In this document: one piece after another, positions 1-8,085 of the stretch
Numbering within the stretch: position 1 is the stretch's first letter
Layout of the letters: each line of letters begins with the position of its first letter
DNA from: Saprospiraceae bacterium
GTDB lineage: Bacteria > Bacteroidota > Bacteroidia > Chitinophagales > Saprospiraceae
Reading direction: 5' to 3'
Assembly: GCA_016710585.1 (NCBI GenBank)
Contig: JADJVN010000021.1
Coordinates: 1 to 19,998 of the forward strand
DNA: 19,998 nucleotides
The notes under the pieces: model-generated
Told to the model about the DNA's origin: nothing
The model's database searches: none
Seen by the model: the letters and a program-made list of their open reading frames with translations, nothing else
Program-made: the position numbers and the translations under genes

Positions 1-810
1 AAAACCAATGTTAGAGTAATTGCAGCAACCAATGTAAGTTTATTGGAAATGTGAGAAAAGGAAAATTCAGAGAGGATTTATATTGTCGACTGAACACTGT
101 TCCTATTAGAGTACCATCACTTAAAGAAAGACGAGGACATCATGATTCTGTGTAGAAAATTTGCCCTGACTTTGCGGAAAATACAAAACGACTTCCATAG
201 AATTTGACGAAGACAGTACCCTATTGATGGAACTTATTCAGGCCAGGAAATATTCGTGAATTGCGCAATGCTATAGAACAATTATCCGTTCTATCTGATA
301 AAAAATTGATCACAGCTCAAGATTTAACCTGCATCATTCCTTGATATACAAAGAAGAAATTGGGCTCCAGATTAATCCTGAAATGGAAATGAAAACATGA
401 GCTTTAAGAGCGAGATTTTATATAAATTGCTTTTCGACATGAAGGAGGATTTGAATCAATTGAAAGGCATGTTTTTTCAATTGTGCAAACGAATGATTTA
501 GAAATGCCAGAAACATGACATCACACTCAAATTCTTGGTAAATGCTTCAATGAATAATTCTTGAATGCTCAGGCCTGTGAATCAACATAATGATGAACAT
601 TACCAGACCGATTATCATGCCGAAGTCAAATTCTGAGTATCAAGCTGTAGAGGAAATGTTGATGAACCTTTATCTATCGAATCAATGGAAAGGACATGAT
701 CCAAAGCACTAAAAAATTTAATGGAAAACGCAAAGATGCCGCTGATGAATTGGGAATTTCTGAACGAACTCTTATATCGCAAAATCAAGCAATATGAAAT
801 CGAGTATTAG
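1..810 (+). CDS. Sigma-54-dependent Fis-family transcriptional regulator, C-terminal part, frameshifted
   Basis: Enhancer-binding ATPase that activates sigma-54 RNA polymerase; the N-terminus lies outside the window. Reading across frames gives VRVIAATN (AAA+ sensor I region), GKFREDLYCRLNTVPIRVPS (arginine-finger region) and PGNIRELRNAIEQLSVLS (C-terminal AAA+ lid), then a linker, then a Fis-type helix-turn-helix with KRKDAADELGISERTLYRKI and the end KQYEIEY. The stop is TAG at 808-810. The last codons overlap the next gene, whose ATG is at 797. At least five single-base frame changes are needed, most likely sequence errors because every conserved block survives in one frame or another. Family identity is solid; exact sequence is not. 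Confidence 0.85.
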
Positions 811-1303
811 TATTAAAATTTTATTATTTTTCTTTGTCTATTAATTTACTTGAATCGTGTTCTATTGATTCAAAGGAACTTCTATCCCTGTTGATGTCAA
901 AAAAATTTGTCGTATGCCACAGTTACAGATAATTCATTTAATGCTCGCAGCAAATTACCCAAATGAATTCCAAATTGCCCTACAAATAAATAAGAAGAGA
1001 AAGCAAAATTAATCTTTAGACGACAAATCCAGATGTAACACTTCAACGCAATATTGCAACAATGTCAGCTGGCCAAGCCCCAGTGAACCGCGCCACATCT
1101 GCACTTTAATAGATTGGAAATAGCGAATGCAAGTAGATGCAATATATGCAAATGATGAAACAAAAAATTGGAGCAGAACATTTTCTAGATTCACGGAATT
1201 TCTGCCAGAGTCCAATTTTTCGACTGTTGAAAATGAATTAACTACTGCTTTGAATAAATTGCTCACTGAAGATATATTTATTTGTCTTTTTAGCAATTGG
1301 TAA
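797..1303 (+). CDS. lptE: LptE-like LPS-assembly lipoprotein, frameshifted
   Basis: Outer-membrane lipoprotein that would act with LptD in lipopolysaccharide insertion. The ATG at 797 opens inside the end of the Fis regulator gene. A hydrophobic start (MKSSISIKILLFFF) is followed, after frame changes, by a Cys-Ser block and then GTSIPVDVKKI, matching the 'TGASIPPDVKT' signature of Bacteroidota LptE proteins. The C-terminal block FSRFTEFLPESNFSTVENEL and LLTEDIF, ending NW-stop, also matches that family. Length (about 168 codons) fits. The middle is scrambled by several indels. The gene order Fis regulator then LptE supports both identifications and a Bacteroidota chromosome. Confidence 0.75.
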
Positions 1304-1359
1304 ATTCAAATTGCAAATTTATTAACTATATTTGAAACATATTTATAAAGAGACAAATT

Positions 1360-1430
1360 GGTCGGGTAGTTCAACGGATTAGAATATCAGATTTCGGCCT
1401 GATGGTGAGGGTTCGATTCCTCCCCGATCA
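1360..1430 (+). tRNA. tRNA, probably tRNA-Arg (anticodon TCG), missing a few bases
   Basis: The acceptor arms GGTCGGG and CCCGATC (one G-T wobble) are present, with a D-arm beginning TAGTTCAACGG and a T-loop GGTTCGATT. The anticodon arm reads TCAGA-TTTCGGC-CTGA. It becomes a regular five-pair stem with a seven-base loop if one T is restored after the loop, giving loop TTTCGGC and anticodon TCG (Arg). The T-stem also needs one or two restored bases. The amino-acid call is tentative. The gene is at the junction between chromosomal genes and phage-like genes, so its 3' end is a natural candidate for a prophage attachment site. Confidence 0.75.
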
Positions 1431-1439
1431 CTTAACTTT

Positions 1440-2260
1440 AATGAAAAACATTGAAAAACAAAACAATTGTAAAGAAAAAAATCTTCCATTTAAAAAAAGG
1501 TTTGCAGTTTTTAAAATGGGCGTTTTGCTTCTCGATCACGTATGAGAATTGAATCCTTGCTTATTGAATGGTGATTATTTTAAGCTCATACTATTTACAT
1601 CAAAGGATATTCAAGTTTTCTTTTCCCGATTTACGTATCAATCCAAAATAGTTTTTATCTTCACTAACGATATTCCAGTAAAATGGAAAGTTAAATTCAA
1701 GTTCTTTTTTTTCGATCAGAATATTGAAACCTTTGGGGATCACTGGGAACAAATCGTCAACATCTAATGTAATGTACATCGAAGTAAAAATCGATTAGAG
1801 GCTTCTTCCCGTAGGATTATAAAGAATCTAGCTTTAGGCTCTTGATTGCAATTTTAAGCAAATCACCAATTCTTGACGGTGATGGTACCTGATCTCATCG
1901 CCTTCCTGAAAGTGCCAAATGTTGTTCCAGCATTTCTGGCAATTGCTCTTGTTTTAATCCGATTCTTGATATTTCGGCTTTAGCCGCAATGGGTCTATTT
2001 TCATTTAATTTAACTTCAAAGCTCTTTCTTTAAATAATTTAAAGTCGGTATCCTCGGCCTTCACATTCTTTTAGAGAATCATATATATAGTATTCCTTTA
2101 CTTTTTGGGTATTTTTTGCGTTTACATTTTTATTGATACTTTGGCTTTATAGCAACCTTGATTTATTGCTTTTGTTTTCGGCAAATACAGCAAATAATTT
2201 AGCAGCATCTTTACATTCATCTAGCTTAGAGATTTTCTTTCAGTCTCATAATATCTTGGA
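1440..2260 (-). other. Unresolved region, probably remains of leftward coding sequence
   Basis: No uninterrupted gene is visible. On the minus strand there are protein-like stretches in different frames, for example IGLKQEQLPEMLEQHLALSG near 1960 and LDVDDLFPVIPKGFNILIEK near 1720, linked by frame changes. This could be one or two leftward genes disrupted by indels, continuing from the lipoprotein gene that starts at 2554. I could not recognise a family. I looked for tyrosine-recombinase motifs (an H-x-x-R block and a terminal tyrosine), because an integrase would be expected next to the tRNA, and did not find them. Confidence 0.3.
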
Positions 2261-2554
2261 TCAGGAATTAAAATGTGCTTTTTCAATAGTGTCTTGTCTT
2301 TCAAATGCTTCTCTTACATTTGTGTAAGAATCGTTAAGTTCATTATAAATTGAAATATAGCCACTATACATAAATGCATCGGCTGAATCACATCTACATT
2401 TTGAATATTCATCAACAGTAATTTCAATTTGCAGCCTATCATTTTGTTTTTCCATCATTGATAGAGATTCAAAAATTGCAGCATCAAACTTTGTGATCAG
2501 CTCTTTATCTGACTTGCAGGAGCAAAAAAATAAAATCAAAAACAAATATTTCAT
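2261..2554 (-). CDS. Small putative lipoprotein (97 aa, possibly truncated by a frameshift)
   Basis: Starts MKYLFLILFFCSCKSDKE: a short hydrophobic signal followed by a Cys in a lipobox-like context (FFCSC), suggesting a lipid-anchored cell-envelope protein. The rest is charged and probably helical, with SMMEKQNDRLQIEI and NVREAFERQDTIEKA suited to a coiled coil. There are Cys residues in KCRCDS. The stop may be premature, because protein-like sequence continues in other frames toward 1440. Leftward, like the repressor, so it may be expressed in the lysogen. No family recognised. Confidence 0.5.
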   Translation of the reverse strand: MKYLFLILFFCSCKSDKELITKFDAAIFESLSMMEKQNDRLQIEITVDEYSKCRCDSADAFMYSGYISIYNELNDSYTNVREAFERQDTIEKAHFNS

Positions 2555-2594
2555 ATATGTAGGTTTAACTTAAAATTCAGGAATGTGAGAATGA

Positions 2595-2885
2595 TCATTG
2601 AATGTTTTCTTTAAAATTATTCTGACTATTCTCTATCGGAGTTACTATGAATTTAGTGGAGCAATACCTACATAATATAGCTTCTCTTCTTATAAATTCG
2701 CCACAAGCAGGACACTTTTTAGATTGTCGCCAATTGTTTCTTCTTTTCAATTACCAATACATGTATTAATGCAACAATAAACAAAAGAATCCGTAGATAT
2801 ACCATGTCAGGAAGTGACGCCCTTTTTTTTGAGCAATCAAAGCAGGAATAATCGCAAGAATAAGAGCAATAATAATAAGTCCCAT
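2595..2885 (-). CDS. Small membrane protein with C-terminal zinc ribbon, two frameshifts
   Basis: The ATG at 2885 gives MGLIIIALILAIIPALIAQK, then GRHFLTWYIYG, a second hydrophobic stretch LLFIVALIHVLVIEKKKQ in another frame, then KKCPACGEFIRREAILCRYC in a third. This is a familiar small bacterial architecture: one or two membrane segments with the K-GR-FLTWW-YG signature, followed by a CxxC...CxxC zinc ribbon. The stop is TGA at 2595-2597. Two single-base frame changes (near 2785 and near 2725) are required. It lies just downstream of the repressor on the same strand and may be cotranscribed with it. Function unknown. Confidence 0.65.
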
Positions 2886-2889
2886 AATT

Positions 2890-3575
2890 TTTATTGATTT
2901 TGTTTTTAAAATTTAATCTGTCTATCCAAAATTTGACATAAAACAACCGGTACACATCATTCAAGCTAACCACATAGTCTTTCATTACTATTCCAAGAAT
3001 GGCAAGTTACTTCAGCTAATTCTACATCGCGCTTTGGGATCTGTTTGCAAACGATACCATCGTCCGACAATAATAAAATGTACTGATTGAAATGTAGCTT
3101 GTTTTTCCAGTGATGTTTTTGCAATTCTTTGCAGTGAAGAATATCGTCCATTATAATCGATTTGGCCGTCATTCATGCTATCTCCAGATACCTCAACGGC
3201 AAGATAATTGCCTTTGTCGTACTCGATTGGCATGAGCATTGTGTCAAGTTTTACCATTTCGTCTAAGTTATTATGCAGATTATCGAGATAACCCGCCTGT
3301 GCTTCAATCTTTAAAACCTTTACTTCCATCAATTCGGGGTAAACTTGACGGATCTCATTTTTATAACTTAGATTTTTGTCTTTCGCTGCTTCTTTTATTA
3401 AATAATCATTAACATCTAGGGAATATTTTTCCAAAAGTATCTTTTGCCATTCCTTTGGAAATGCCATTCTCCCTACCTTAACTGAAGACACAGACCCTTG
3501 TACTACGCCCATTTCTTCAGCAAATTGCTTTTGCGTAAAATTTAATTTGTTTAATATGGATTGTAAATCAATCAT
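2890..3575 (-). CDS. S24-family (CI/LexA-like) phage repressor, frameshifted
   Basis: Likely the lysogeny repressor. The N-terminus has a helix-turn-helix (about residues 5-45: FTQKQFAEEMGVVQGSVSSV). The C-terminal half has the S24 peptidase signature AVEVSGDSMND with the catalytic Ser, and after a frame change near 3165 the strand DDGIVCKQI, where the Lys would complete the Ser-Lys dyad used for self-cleavage. A second frame change near 2985 leads into VSLNDVYRLFYVKFW. The 3' end is uncertain. It is divergent from the gene at 3674; the intergenic region holds promoters for both directions and a palindrome. This arrangement is typical of a temperate phage immunity region. Confidence 0.8.
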
Positions 3576-3611
3576 TTATAAATTACTAAAATAAATATAT
3601 CAAAATATTTA

Positions 3612-3619
3612 CAAATATA
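3612..3619 (-). promoter_or_regulatory. Leftward promoter element (TAnnTTTG) for the repressor
   Basis: On the minus strand this reads TATATTTG, an exact match to the Bacteroidota -7 consensus. It lies about 37 bases upstream of the repressor start codon at 3575, which is a suitable distance. Confidence 0.55.
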
Positions 3620-3620
3620 T

Positions 3621-3652
3621 TTGGTAGTACTACGTAAATTGTTTTATCTTTG
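3621..3652 (+). promoter_or_regulatory. Rightward early promoter (TTG ... TATCTTTG)
   Basis: TATCTTTG at 3645-3652 matches TAnnTTTG. A TTG at 3621-3623 lies 21 bases upstream and may be the -33 element. The next gene starts at 3674. The palindrome at 3624-3633 sits between the two elements, so bound repressor would be expected to block it. Confidence 0.6.
3624..3633. promoter_or_regulatory. Palindromic operator candidate GTAGTACTAC
   Basis: A perfect 10-base palindrome lies between the two divergent -7 elements. Its position would let a dimeric repressor affect both promoters. The role is inferred from position and symmetry only. Confidence 0.45.
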
Positions 3653-3673
3653 TCCTATCAAAAAAACATATAA

Positions 3674-3940
3674 ATGCTTATAAATATAAATCAAGCTGCA
3701 AATATAACAGAATCTACTGAAGAAGGTGAAAATTTCACCATGTCAATGGAAGAGGCTGCTAAGTTGCTAAATTGTACTCGCAATTCATTCTCTACTGCTT
3801 ATGCATCAAGATTTAGCAAGTTTAAGAAAGGGTCAAGAGTTTTTTTTATTAAAGCCGAAATTGAGGCATTTAAGAGAAAGCGTGATCAATTTAGGTCTGC
3901 AAATGTAACCAAAGTGTTACCAAAGAGAAAAGCTTTATAA
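3674..3940 (+). CDS. Small helix-turn-helix DNA-binding protein (88 aa)
   Basis: First rightward gene after the repressor. The protein has a MerR/excisionase-like HTH: MSMEEAAKLLNCTRNSFSTA (about residues 23-42), followed by GSRVFFIKAEIEAFKRKRDQ, the wing and helix typical of DNA-binding-domain/excisionase proteins. The C-terminus is very basic (KVLPKRKAL). It is in the position of a Cro-like or early regulator. It could also be an excisionase, but no integrase is visible nearby. The frame is intact. Confidence 0.65.
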   Translation: MLININQAANITESTEEGENFTMSMEEAAKLLNCTRNSFSTAYASRFSKFKKGSRVFFIKAEIEAFKRKRDQFRSANVTKVLPKRKAL

Positions 3941-4070
3941 AACATATTTTTTTCTGTAATATCAAAAAACCAAAAACAGATAGCGCAGAAAAAGGAATTT
4001 AGCAAGTTCAACCATAGATCCCGAGCGGTTCGGAAAATCGCACCAATCTCAGTTAAATAGTAGAAGTGGA

Positions 4071-4118
4071 GTCCATGTCAGGAGTGGTATATGTGCTATA
4101 AATGGCATGGGCTTTTTT
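4071..4118 (+). terminator. Terminator-like hairpin in a 5' leader
   Basis: GTCCATG at 4071-4077 pairs with CATGGGC at 4106-4112 (one G-T pair) and is followed directly by six T residues. The 28-base loop is long for a simple terminator. It lies in the non-coding stretch 3941-4135, upstream of the next reading frame, so it may attenuate rather than end the transcript. The same stretch has a short CCGA/TCGG hairpin at 4021-4033. Confidence 0.45.
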
Positions 4119-4135
4119 ATGTCAAAAAATCAAAA

Positions 4136-4538
4136 ATGATAGCAGAAATAATACAAATAGGCAGTAGCCTACAGGACTTCAAGCATGAAGGAAGAAATAA
4201 AGAATTTGCAAAAATAGACAAGTCAAAATTGAATGAAACAACACACTTGAAATAATACATAATGAAATTGTGTATGAGTTTACTTCGATGCAGTATATGA
4301 GCTTCAAGATATTTGCAATTTCAAAGGAGAATTTGACTTTTACATATCTGGATTAAGAAGCTTTGACATTCTATCAATTTCTCGAATGACAAACGACCTA
4401 GAATATACCTACAAAAGAATGGATGTAATGCTATATGATGAACTTTCAAAACTAGCTGAAAACGAATGGGAGAAAAGCTCATATTTCCCAGATGTCGAAG
4501 AAGTTGAAGAAATGAACTCGAAATCAGACGAATTTTAA
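4136..4538 (+). CDS. Unknown early phage gene, frameshifted
   Basis: The ATG at 4136 opens MIAEIIQIGSSLQDFKHEG. After two frame changes the reading continues through GEFDFYISGLRSFDILSISR and DLEYTYKRMDVMLYDELSKL and ends in the acidic tail MNSKSDEF-stop at 4536-4538. Consistent codon use and the coherent C-terminal half argue for a real gene. No recognisable domain. It lies in the early operon between the HTH gene and the recombination genes. Confidence 0.5.
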
Positions 4539-4557
4539 AAAAATTAAAACATATACA

Positions 4558-4894
4558 ATGTCAAACCATACAGCAGCAAGATTAACAGCGTTGAACAGGT
4601 CTTGCTTTTATTAAAATCTAAAAAGAAAAATAGATTCAACGCTAGAAAAGCAAATTAATTATATTGAAAAAGAATCAAGAGCAATGATCAAATCAAATTA
4701 CAAAGATTAAGACTTTCAAATGAACATTTGTATAAAGCAAAAACAGTAATTTTAGAAGGCAAGGAATATATGGGCATTACATTGCCAATAAAATAAAAGC
4801 ATTATCAATTTTAAATAATGGCAACTACGACCCTATTCTTGAAGTGCCTTCACAGTTATATTTTTTAATTCAAAAGCAGCTAGATTCTAAATAA
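4558..4894 (+). CDS. Unknown small early phage gene, frameshifted
   Basis: The ATG at 4558 gives MSNHTAARLTALNRS. After frame changes there are NEHLYKAKTVILEGKEYMG and NKIKALSILNNGNYDPILEV, ending LIQKQLDSK-stop. About 110 residues, mostly charged and probably helical. No family recognised. It follows the preceding gene by about 20 bases, as expected in an operon. Confidence 0.45.
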
Positions 4895-4926
4895 AATCTA
4901 ATCTCTAAACTCAATTAATTTAAACC

Positions 4927-5159
4927 ATGACCAAAGCACAACTCGACCAAATAAAAAATCATCTATACGGCGATGACAGAATAAACAATGCATTCTATGA
5001 ACTTAGATGCAGGTAAGGAGACTACGAATCGAACAAGGATTTGCAATAGGCTCTCAAGAAAAATTGCAAATAGGGCAAGGACAAATAAGACAAACCGAAG
5101 GATATAAGCATAGTGTAACAGCTAAATTTTTTAACTACAAAGGAAGTTTAATTGTTGTG
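4927..5159 (+). CDS. Unknown small early phage gene, frame uncertain
   Basis: The ATG at 4927 gives MTKAQLDQIKNHLYGDDRIN and then FYELRC before a stop near 5010. An open frame from 5007 continues through QTEGYKHSVTAKFFNYKGSL and runs into the terminator hairpin at 5160, so one indel near 5005 probably joins them. The true end is unclear. No family recognised. Confidence 0.35.
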
Positions 5160-5203
5160 AAGCCTCTCATGTGTCAAGGGTTATTTTTCGAGAGGCTTTT
5201 TTA
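5160..5203 (+). terminator. Strong intrinsic terminator upstream of recT
   Basis: AAGCCTCTC at 5160-5168 pairs perfectly with GAGAGGCTT at 5190-5198, followed by a T run to 5202. It is a canonical intrinsic terminator, but it lies between the early genes and recT with only 26 bases before the recT start and no obvious new promoter. Readthrough or antitermination would be needed to express recT from the early promoter. Confidence 0.75.
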
Positions 5204-5228
5204 AAATCAAAAAAACAAATTAAAATAT

Positions 5229-6088
5229 ATGGAAAATCAAGTAACAGTAAAAAAGTTTTTCGAGTCTCCTGAAATAATAAAGCACATGAGTAATGCGCTT
5301 GGTGAAAAATCGAATGTGTTCAGAACGTCGGTATTGGGTATTGTAAATTCAAATGCCAATTTACAGAAATGCGAACCTTCTAGTATATATCATTGTGCAT
5401 TATTGGCTACCACTTTAGACTTAGCAATTAACCCAAACTTGGGATTAGCTTGGATTATTCCTTATGGAAATAAAGCGCAATTTCAAATTGATATAAGGGA
5501 TTTATTCAATTAGCGCAAAGAAGTGGAAAGTTTCTATCTCTAAATTCAGTTGCAGTATATGAGAATGATACAGATGAAGATGTAAGAAAAGACTAACTTC
5601 ATTTTTTGCCTCAAAATCCAATGGCAATATAATAGGTTACTGTGCCTATTTCAAACTACTAAATGGCTACGAGCAATCATTGCCAATGTCTATTGATGAA
5701 TTAAAAACATGGACAAAAGTACTCAAAAAGTTTCAATGGGCTATGGACAACGGATTTTGAAGCGATGGCACGTAAAACAGTTTTAAAGTTATTGCTTCAA
5801 AGGTATGCCCCTATGAGTGTAGAAATGCAAAAAGCAGAATTAGCCGATCAAGGAGTCATTAAAAACGCCGAAACACTTGATATTGAATACATAGATAATT
5901 CAAGTTCAGCTTCATCAGTAACATCAATCGAAGAAGTAAATTTGGAAAAAGAAAGAAATAGAATGAAGGTTCATATTTCAAAAATAACAAACAAGAAAGA
6001 TCTAATACCAGTATTTGAATTTTGCGAAAAAAACGATTTAATGGAAATCTATAATTCAAAATTAGAAGAGCTTAAAAATGGAAAATAA
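5229..6088 (+). CDS. recT: RecT-family single-strand annealing protein, frameshifted
   Basis: Phage recombinase that anneals single-stranded DNA after exonuclease resection. The N-terminal part has LLATTLDLAINPNLGLAWII and PYGNKAQFQI, matching RecT proteins ('GL.LNPALG.AYLVPY...A.FQIGYKG'). Next comes GFIQLAQRSGKF in another frame, then GYCAYFKLLNGYEQSLPMSI, then MARKTVLKLLLQRYAPMSVE, the conserved RecT C-terminal core. The tail is charged (EKERNRMKVHISKITNKK). Total length (about 286 aa) is normal once at least three single-base frame changes (near 5500, 5595 and 5755) are repaired. It overlaps the nuclease gene by 11 bases. Confidence 0.88.
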
Positions 6089-6844
6089 TATCTTAGTAAG
6101 GTGCAGTAAACTAGGCGCACTACTTACAAATCCAATTAGCAAAAAAGACAAAGAAGAGGGTAATTTAAGCGAAACAACCAAGACATTGGCTCATGATATA
6201 TTCTTACGAAATGAGTTTGCATAAAGAAAATGTCTATACTGATGAAATGCTAAAGGGCCTATATTGTGAACAAGACAGTATGGAGTTAGTGCAAAGCGTA
6301 CTAGGTGGAGAATTGTGAAGAGATCCTGGGAATCAGCTAAAGAATAAATTCACAAGGAACTCCCGATATAGTACTTGACAGCGAAGATGTAGTTGAAGAT
6401 ATAAAACAAGTTGGGATCTAAGGACATTTTTTAATGCTGAATTATCAAAGCCATATCTCGCCAAGGGCAAGGATATAGTGGTTGACAGGCAAGAAAAAGT
6501 ATAGATTAATTTATTGTCTTGTTCCAACTCCTCAAGAATTTATCTTAAATGAAAAGAAAAAACTGTATTATAAGTTTGAATGCAATGAAGAAAACATTGA
6601 TTACAAAAATGCTTGAATTGAGTCATTTATATTCGATAAATCAGATGGCATTGGAATTGAGAAAATATTGTTTGACGATTACTTGTATTCTTGCCAAATT
6701 GAAGATGTGGGATTTTCTGTAAGCGGTTTAATGATTCCAAAAAATGACGGATTAAATTCAGACGATTTTGAAAATTGGTTTAAAGGATATGATTATTCAA
6801 AACCAATGGCGATAATTCATTTTACAAAATACAGATATAAATAA
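6078..6844 (+). CDS. PD-(D/E)XK phage exonuclease partner of RecT, frameshifted
   Basis: Probable 5'-3' exonuclease generating the single strands used by RecT. The reading gives SKLGALLTNPISKKDKEEGN (N-terminal RCS-LG motif of YqaJ/RecB-like phage nucleases), LYCEQDSMELVQSVLGGEL, then GTPDIVLDSEDVVEDIKTSW, which holds the catalytic pattern G-x-PD...D-x-K. Downstream are LIYCLVPTPQEFILNEKKKL and a C-terminal YDYSKPMAIIHFTKYRYK. About five frame changes are needed. It starts inside the end of recT, so the two are translationally coupled as in other recE/recT-like modules. Confidence 0.82.
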
Positions 6845-6877
6845 ACAAACCAATAATTTAAACCAAAACCACAACAA

Positions 6878-7090
6878 ATGAACTCAAATCTATCAAATCT
6901 CAAGAATGTTTTAGAAGGGCGAAAACTATATGCCAAAAATATACATACTGGAAAGCTTTTCATAGTAAAAGAAATTTCCAAAGGAAAAGTAAATATAGTA
7001 TCAACCGATACTAATAAACTAAGGGGCTTAACCCCTGAACTGTTTTTCGACAATTATAAAACACTTAGCAATGCCAAACATAAAATTTAA
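6878..7090 (+). CDS. Small unknown protein (70 aa)
   Basis: An intact frame, MNSNLSNLKNVLEGRKLYAK, with an alternating hydrophobic-basic pattern (KLFIVKEISKGKVNIVS) suggestive of a small beta-rich fold. It overlaps the next gene by 20 bases in a different frame, consistent with an operon. No family recognised. Confidence 0.55.
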   Translation: MNSNLSNLKNVLEGRKLYAKNIHTGKLFIVKEISKGKVNIVSTDTNKLRGLTPELFFDNYKTLSNAKHKI

Positions 7091-7553
7091 CTTGATTATA
7101 AATAAAGGAGTTTTGTCACAGGAAGGCAAAAGAGAATTCGCTGTAATAAATAAACTCAATGGACATTACGAGGTGATTATTAGGAATGTATCATATAGAG
7201 GAACTAGATATAAATATCACTTCGGCCATGTCCTAAATGAGATTTGCTCTTTCCTTAATTCAAGTCGAAAAAACTTGATAATAGACTCTTCAAGTGGAGA
7301 ATTAATTGAGTGGGATACAGAAACACTTCACAGTTACCATAAGTCAAAATTCAATTCTTGTTTGGCTCCTGATATTATTGGAAAAGGGCAAAATTTTATA
7401 TCAATTCCAACTAGCACTAAAAATCTAAATGATACTGAATTCATTAACATGTACGAAGAAGAAATCATCGAGTATTACTCTTCAAAATTTGCAATCGAAT
7501 TCATGAGTCGTGAAGATTATGCAACTTTTATGAAATCAAAAAAATCAGCATGA
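7071..7553 (+). CDS. Unknown phage protein (160 aa), possibly recombination-associated
   Basis: An intact frame. The second half (NFISIPTSTKNLNDTEFINM, followed by YEEEIIEYYSSKFAIEF) resembles, from memory, NinB-like proteins of Bacteroidota phages, where a 'ST..L....F..Y.E.I..WA' segment sits near the C-terminus. NinB proteins work with phage recombinases, which fits a place just after recT and the nuclease. The resemblance is weak and the first half shows nothing recognisable. The stop TGA overlaps the next ATG (ATGA at 7550-7553). Confidence 0.55.
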   Translation: MPNIKFNLIINKGVLSQEGKREFAVINKLNGHYEVIIRNVSYRGTRYKYHFGHVLNEICSFLNSSRKNLIIDSSSGELIEWDTETLHSYHKSKFNSCLAPDIIGKGQNFISIPTSTKNLNDTEFINMYEEEIIEYYSSKFAIEFMSREDYATFMKSKKSA

Positions 7554-7789
7554 GCGACATTGAAAGCAGACTAAAGGAGTTAAATGAAACAGTGTTGCAT
7601 TATCACAATACCGTGATAAGTGTACTTGAATTAGTAAAGCCAAAGATGACAAGCAAAGAGGTAACAGGCTTATTTAAAATAAGCCGAACAGCATTATCAA
7701 AACGAGTGAAGAAAAATCCTGAAATGATAGAAACTGGATCAAGCTCACATAAAAAATACAAAACAAAAGAAGTAGTAAAGCAAATTTAA
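7550..7789 (+). CDS. Small HTH protein (79 aa)
   Basis: A coiled-coil-like N-terminus (IESRLKELNETVLHYHNTV) is followed by a helix-turn-helix of excisionase/MerR type: MTSKEVTGLFKISRTALSKR (about residues 33-52), then KKYKTKEVVKQI. Probably a DNA-binding accessory protein of the replication region. It is translationally coupled to the upstream gene by an ATGA overlap. The frame is intact. Confidence 0.65.
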   Translation: MSDIESRLKELNETVLHYHNTVISVLELVKPKMTSKEVTGLFKISRTALSKRVKKNPEMIETGSSSHKKYKTKEVVKQI

Positions 7790-7800
7790 ACCAAACCAAA

Positions 7801-8085
7801 ATGACATCAAAAATTTCACAAAATGCATTAAGAAAAGCTATATCAAGTGGACAAGTATTGAGCGAAGAAAAACGCTGCTTATTAGCCTATAATTCAGGTA
7901 GAAAGTTTTCGGACTTACAAATATCTGAATTATGTAAAATTGATCGACATGAGGTTCCAGATAGACGCAAAAGAGTAAACAACTTCTTAAAGACAAAGGG
8001 CTATTGCATCAAGCTCGTTGATCGAAAAAAATGTGATGTGACTAAAGTTATTGTTGGATTTTATAAGAAGGTGAAAATATCATGA
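7801..8085 (+). CDS. Small winged-helix-like phage protein (94 aa)
   Basis: A basic protein. The central part, GRKFSDLQISELCKIDRHEV followed by RRKRVNNFLKTKGYCI, looks like an HTH with a following wing, as in small adaptor proteins that precede replication genes in Bacteroidota phages. The end TGA overlaps the start of the replication gene (ATGA at 8082-8085). The frame is intact. The DNA-binding role is inferred. Confidence 0.55.
   Translation: MTSKISQNALRKAISSGQVLSEEKRCLLAYNSGRKFSDLQISELCKIDRHEVPDRRKRVNNFLKTKGYCIKLVDRKKCDVTKVIVGFYKKVKIS

Noticed and set aside
1549..1767. Plus-strand ORF of 72 codons
   Set aside because: Low-complexity and Phe/Lys-rich. The opposite strand gives a more protein-like reading continuous with the leftward genes.
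1440..2260. Phage integrase next to the tRNA
   Set aside because: Position would fit, but no H-x-x-R or terminal tyrosine motif was found in any frame on either strand, and the space is short for a full integrase.
1..6844. Alternative genetic code to explain internal stops
   Set aside because: All three stop codons interrupt genes, and continuity is restored by frame changes rather than by reading through one codon.
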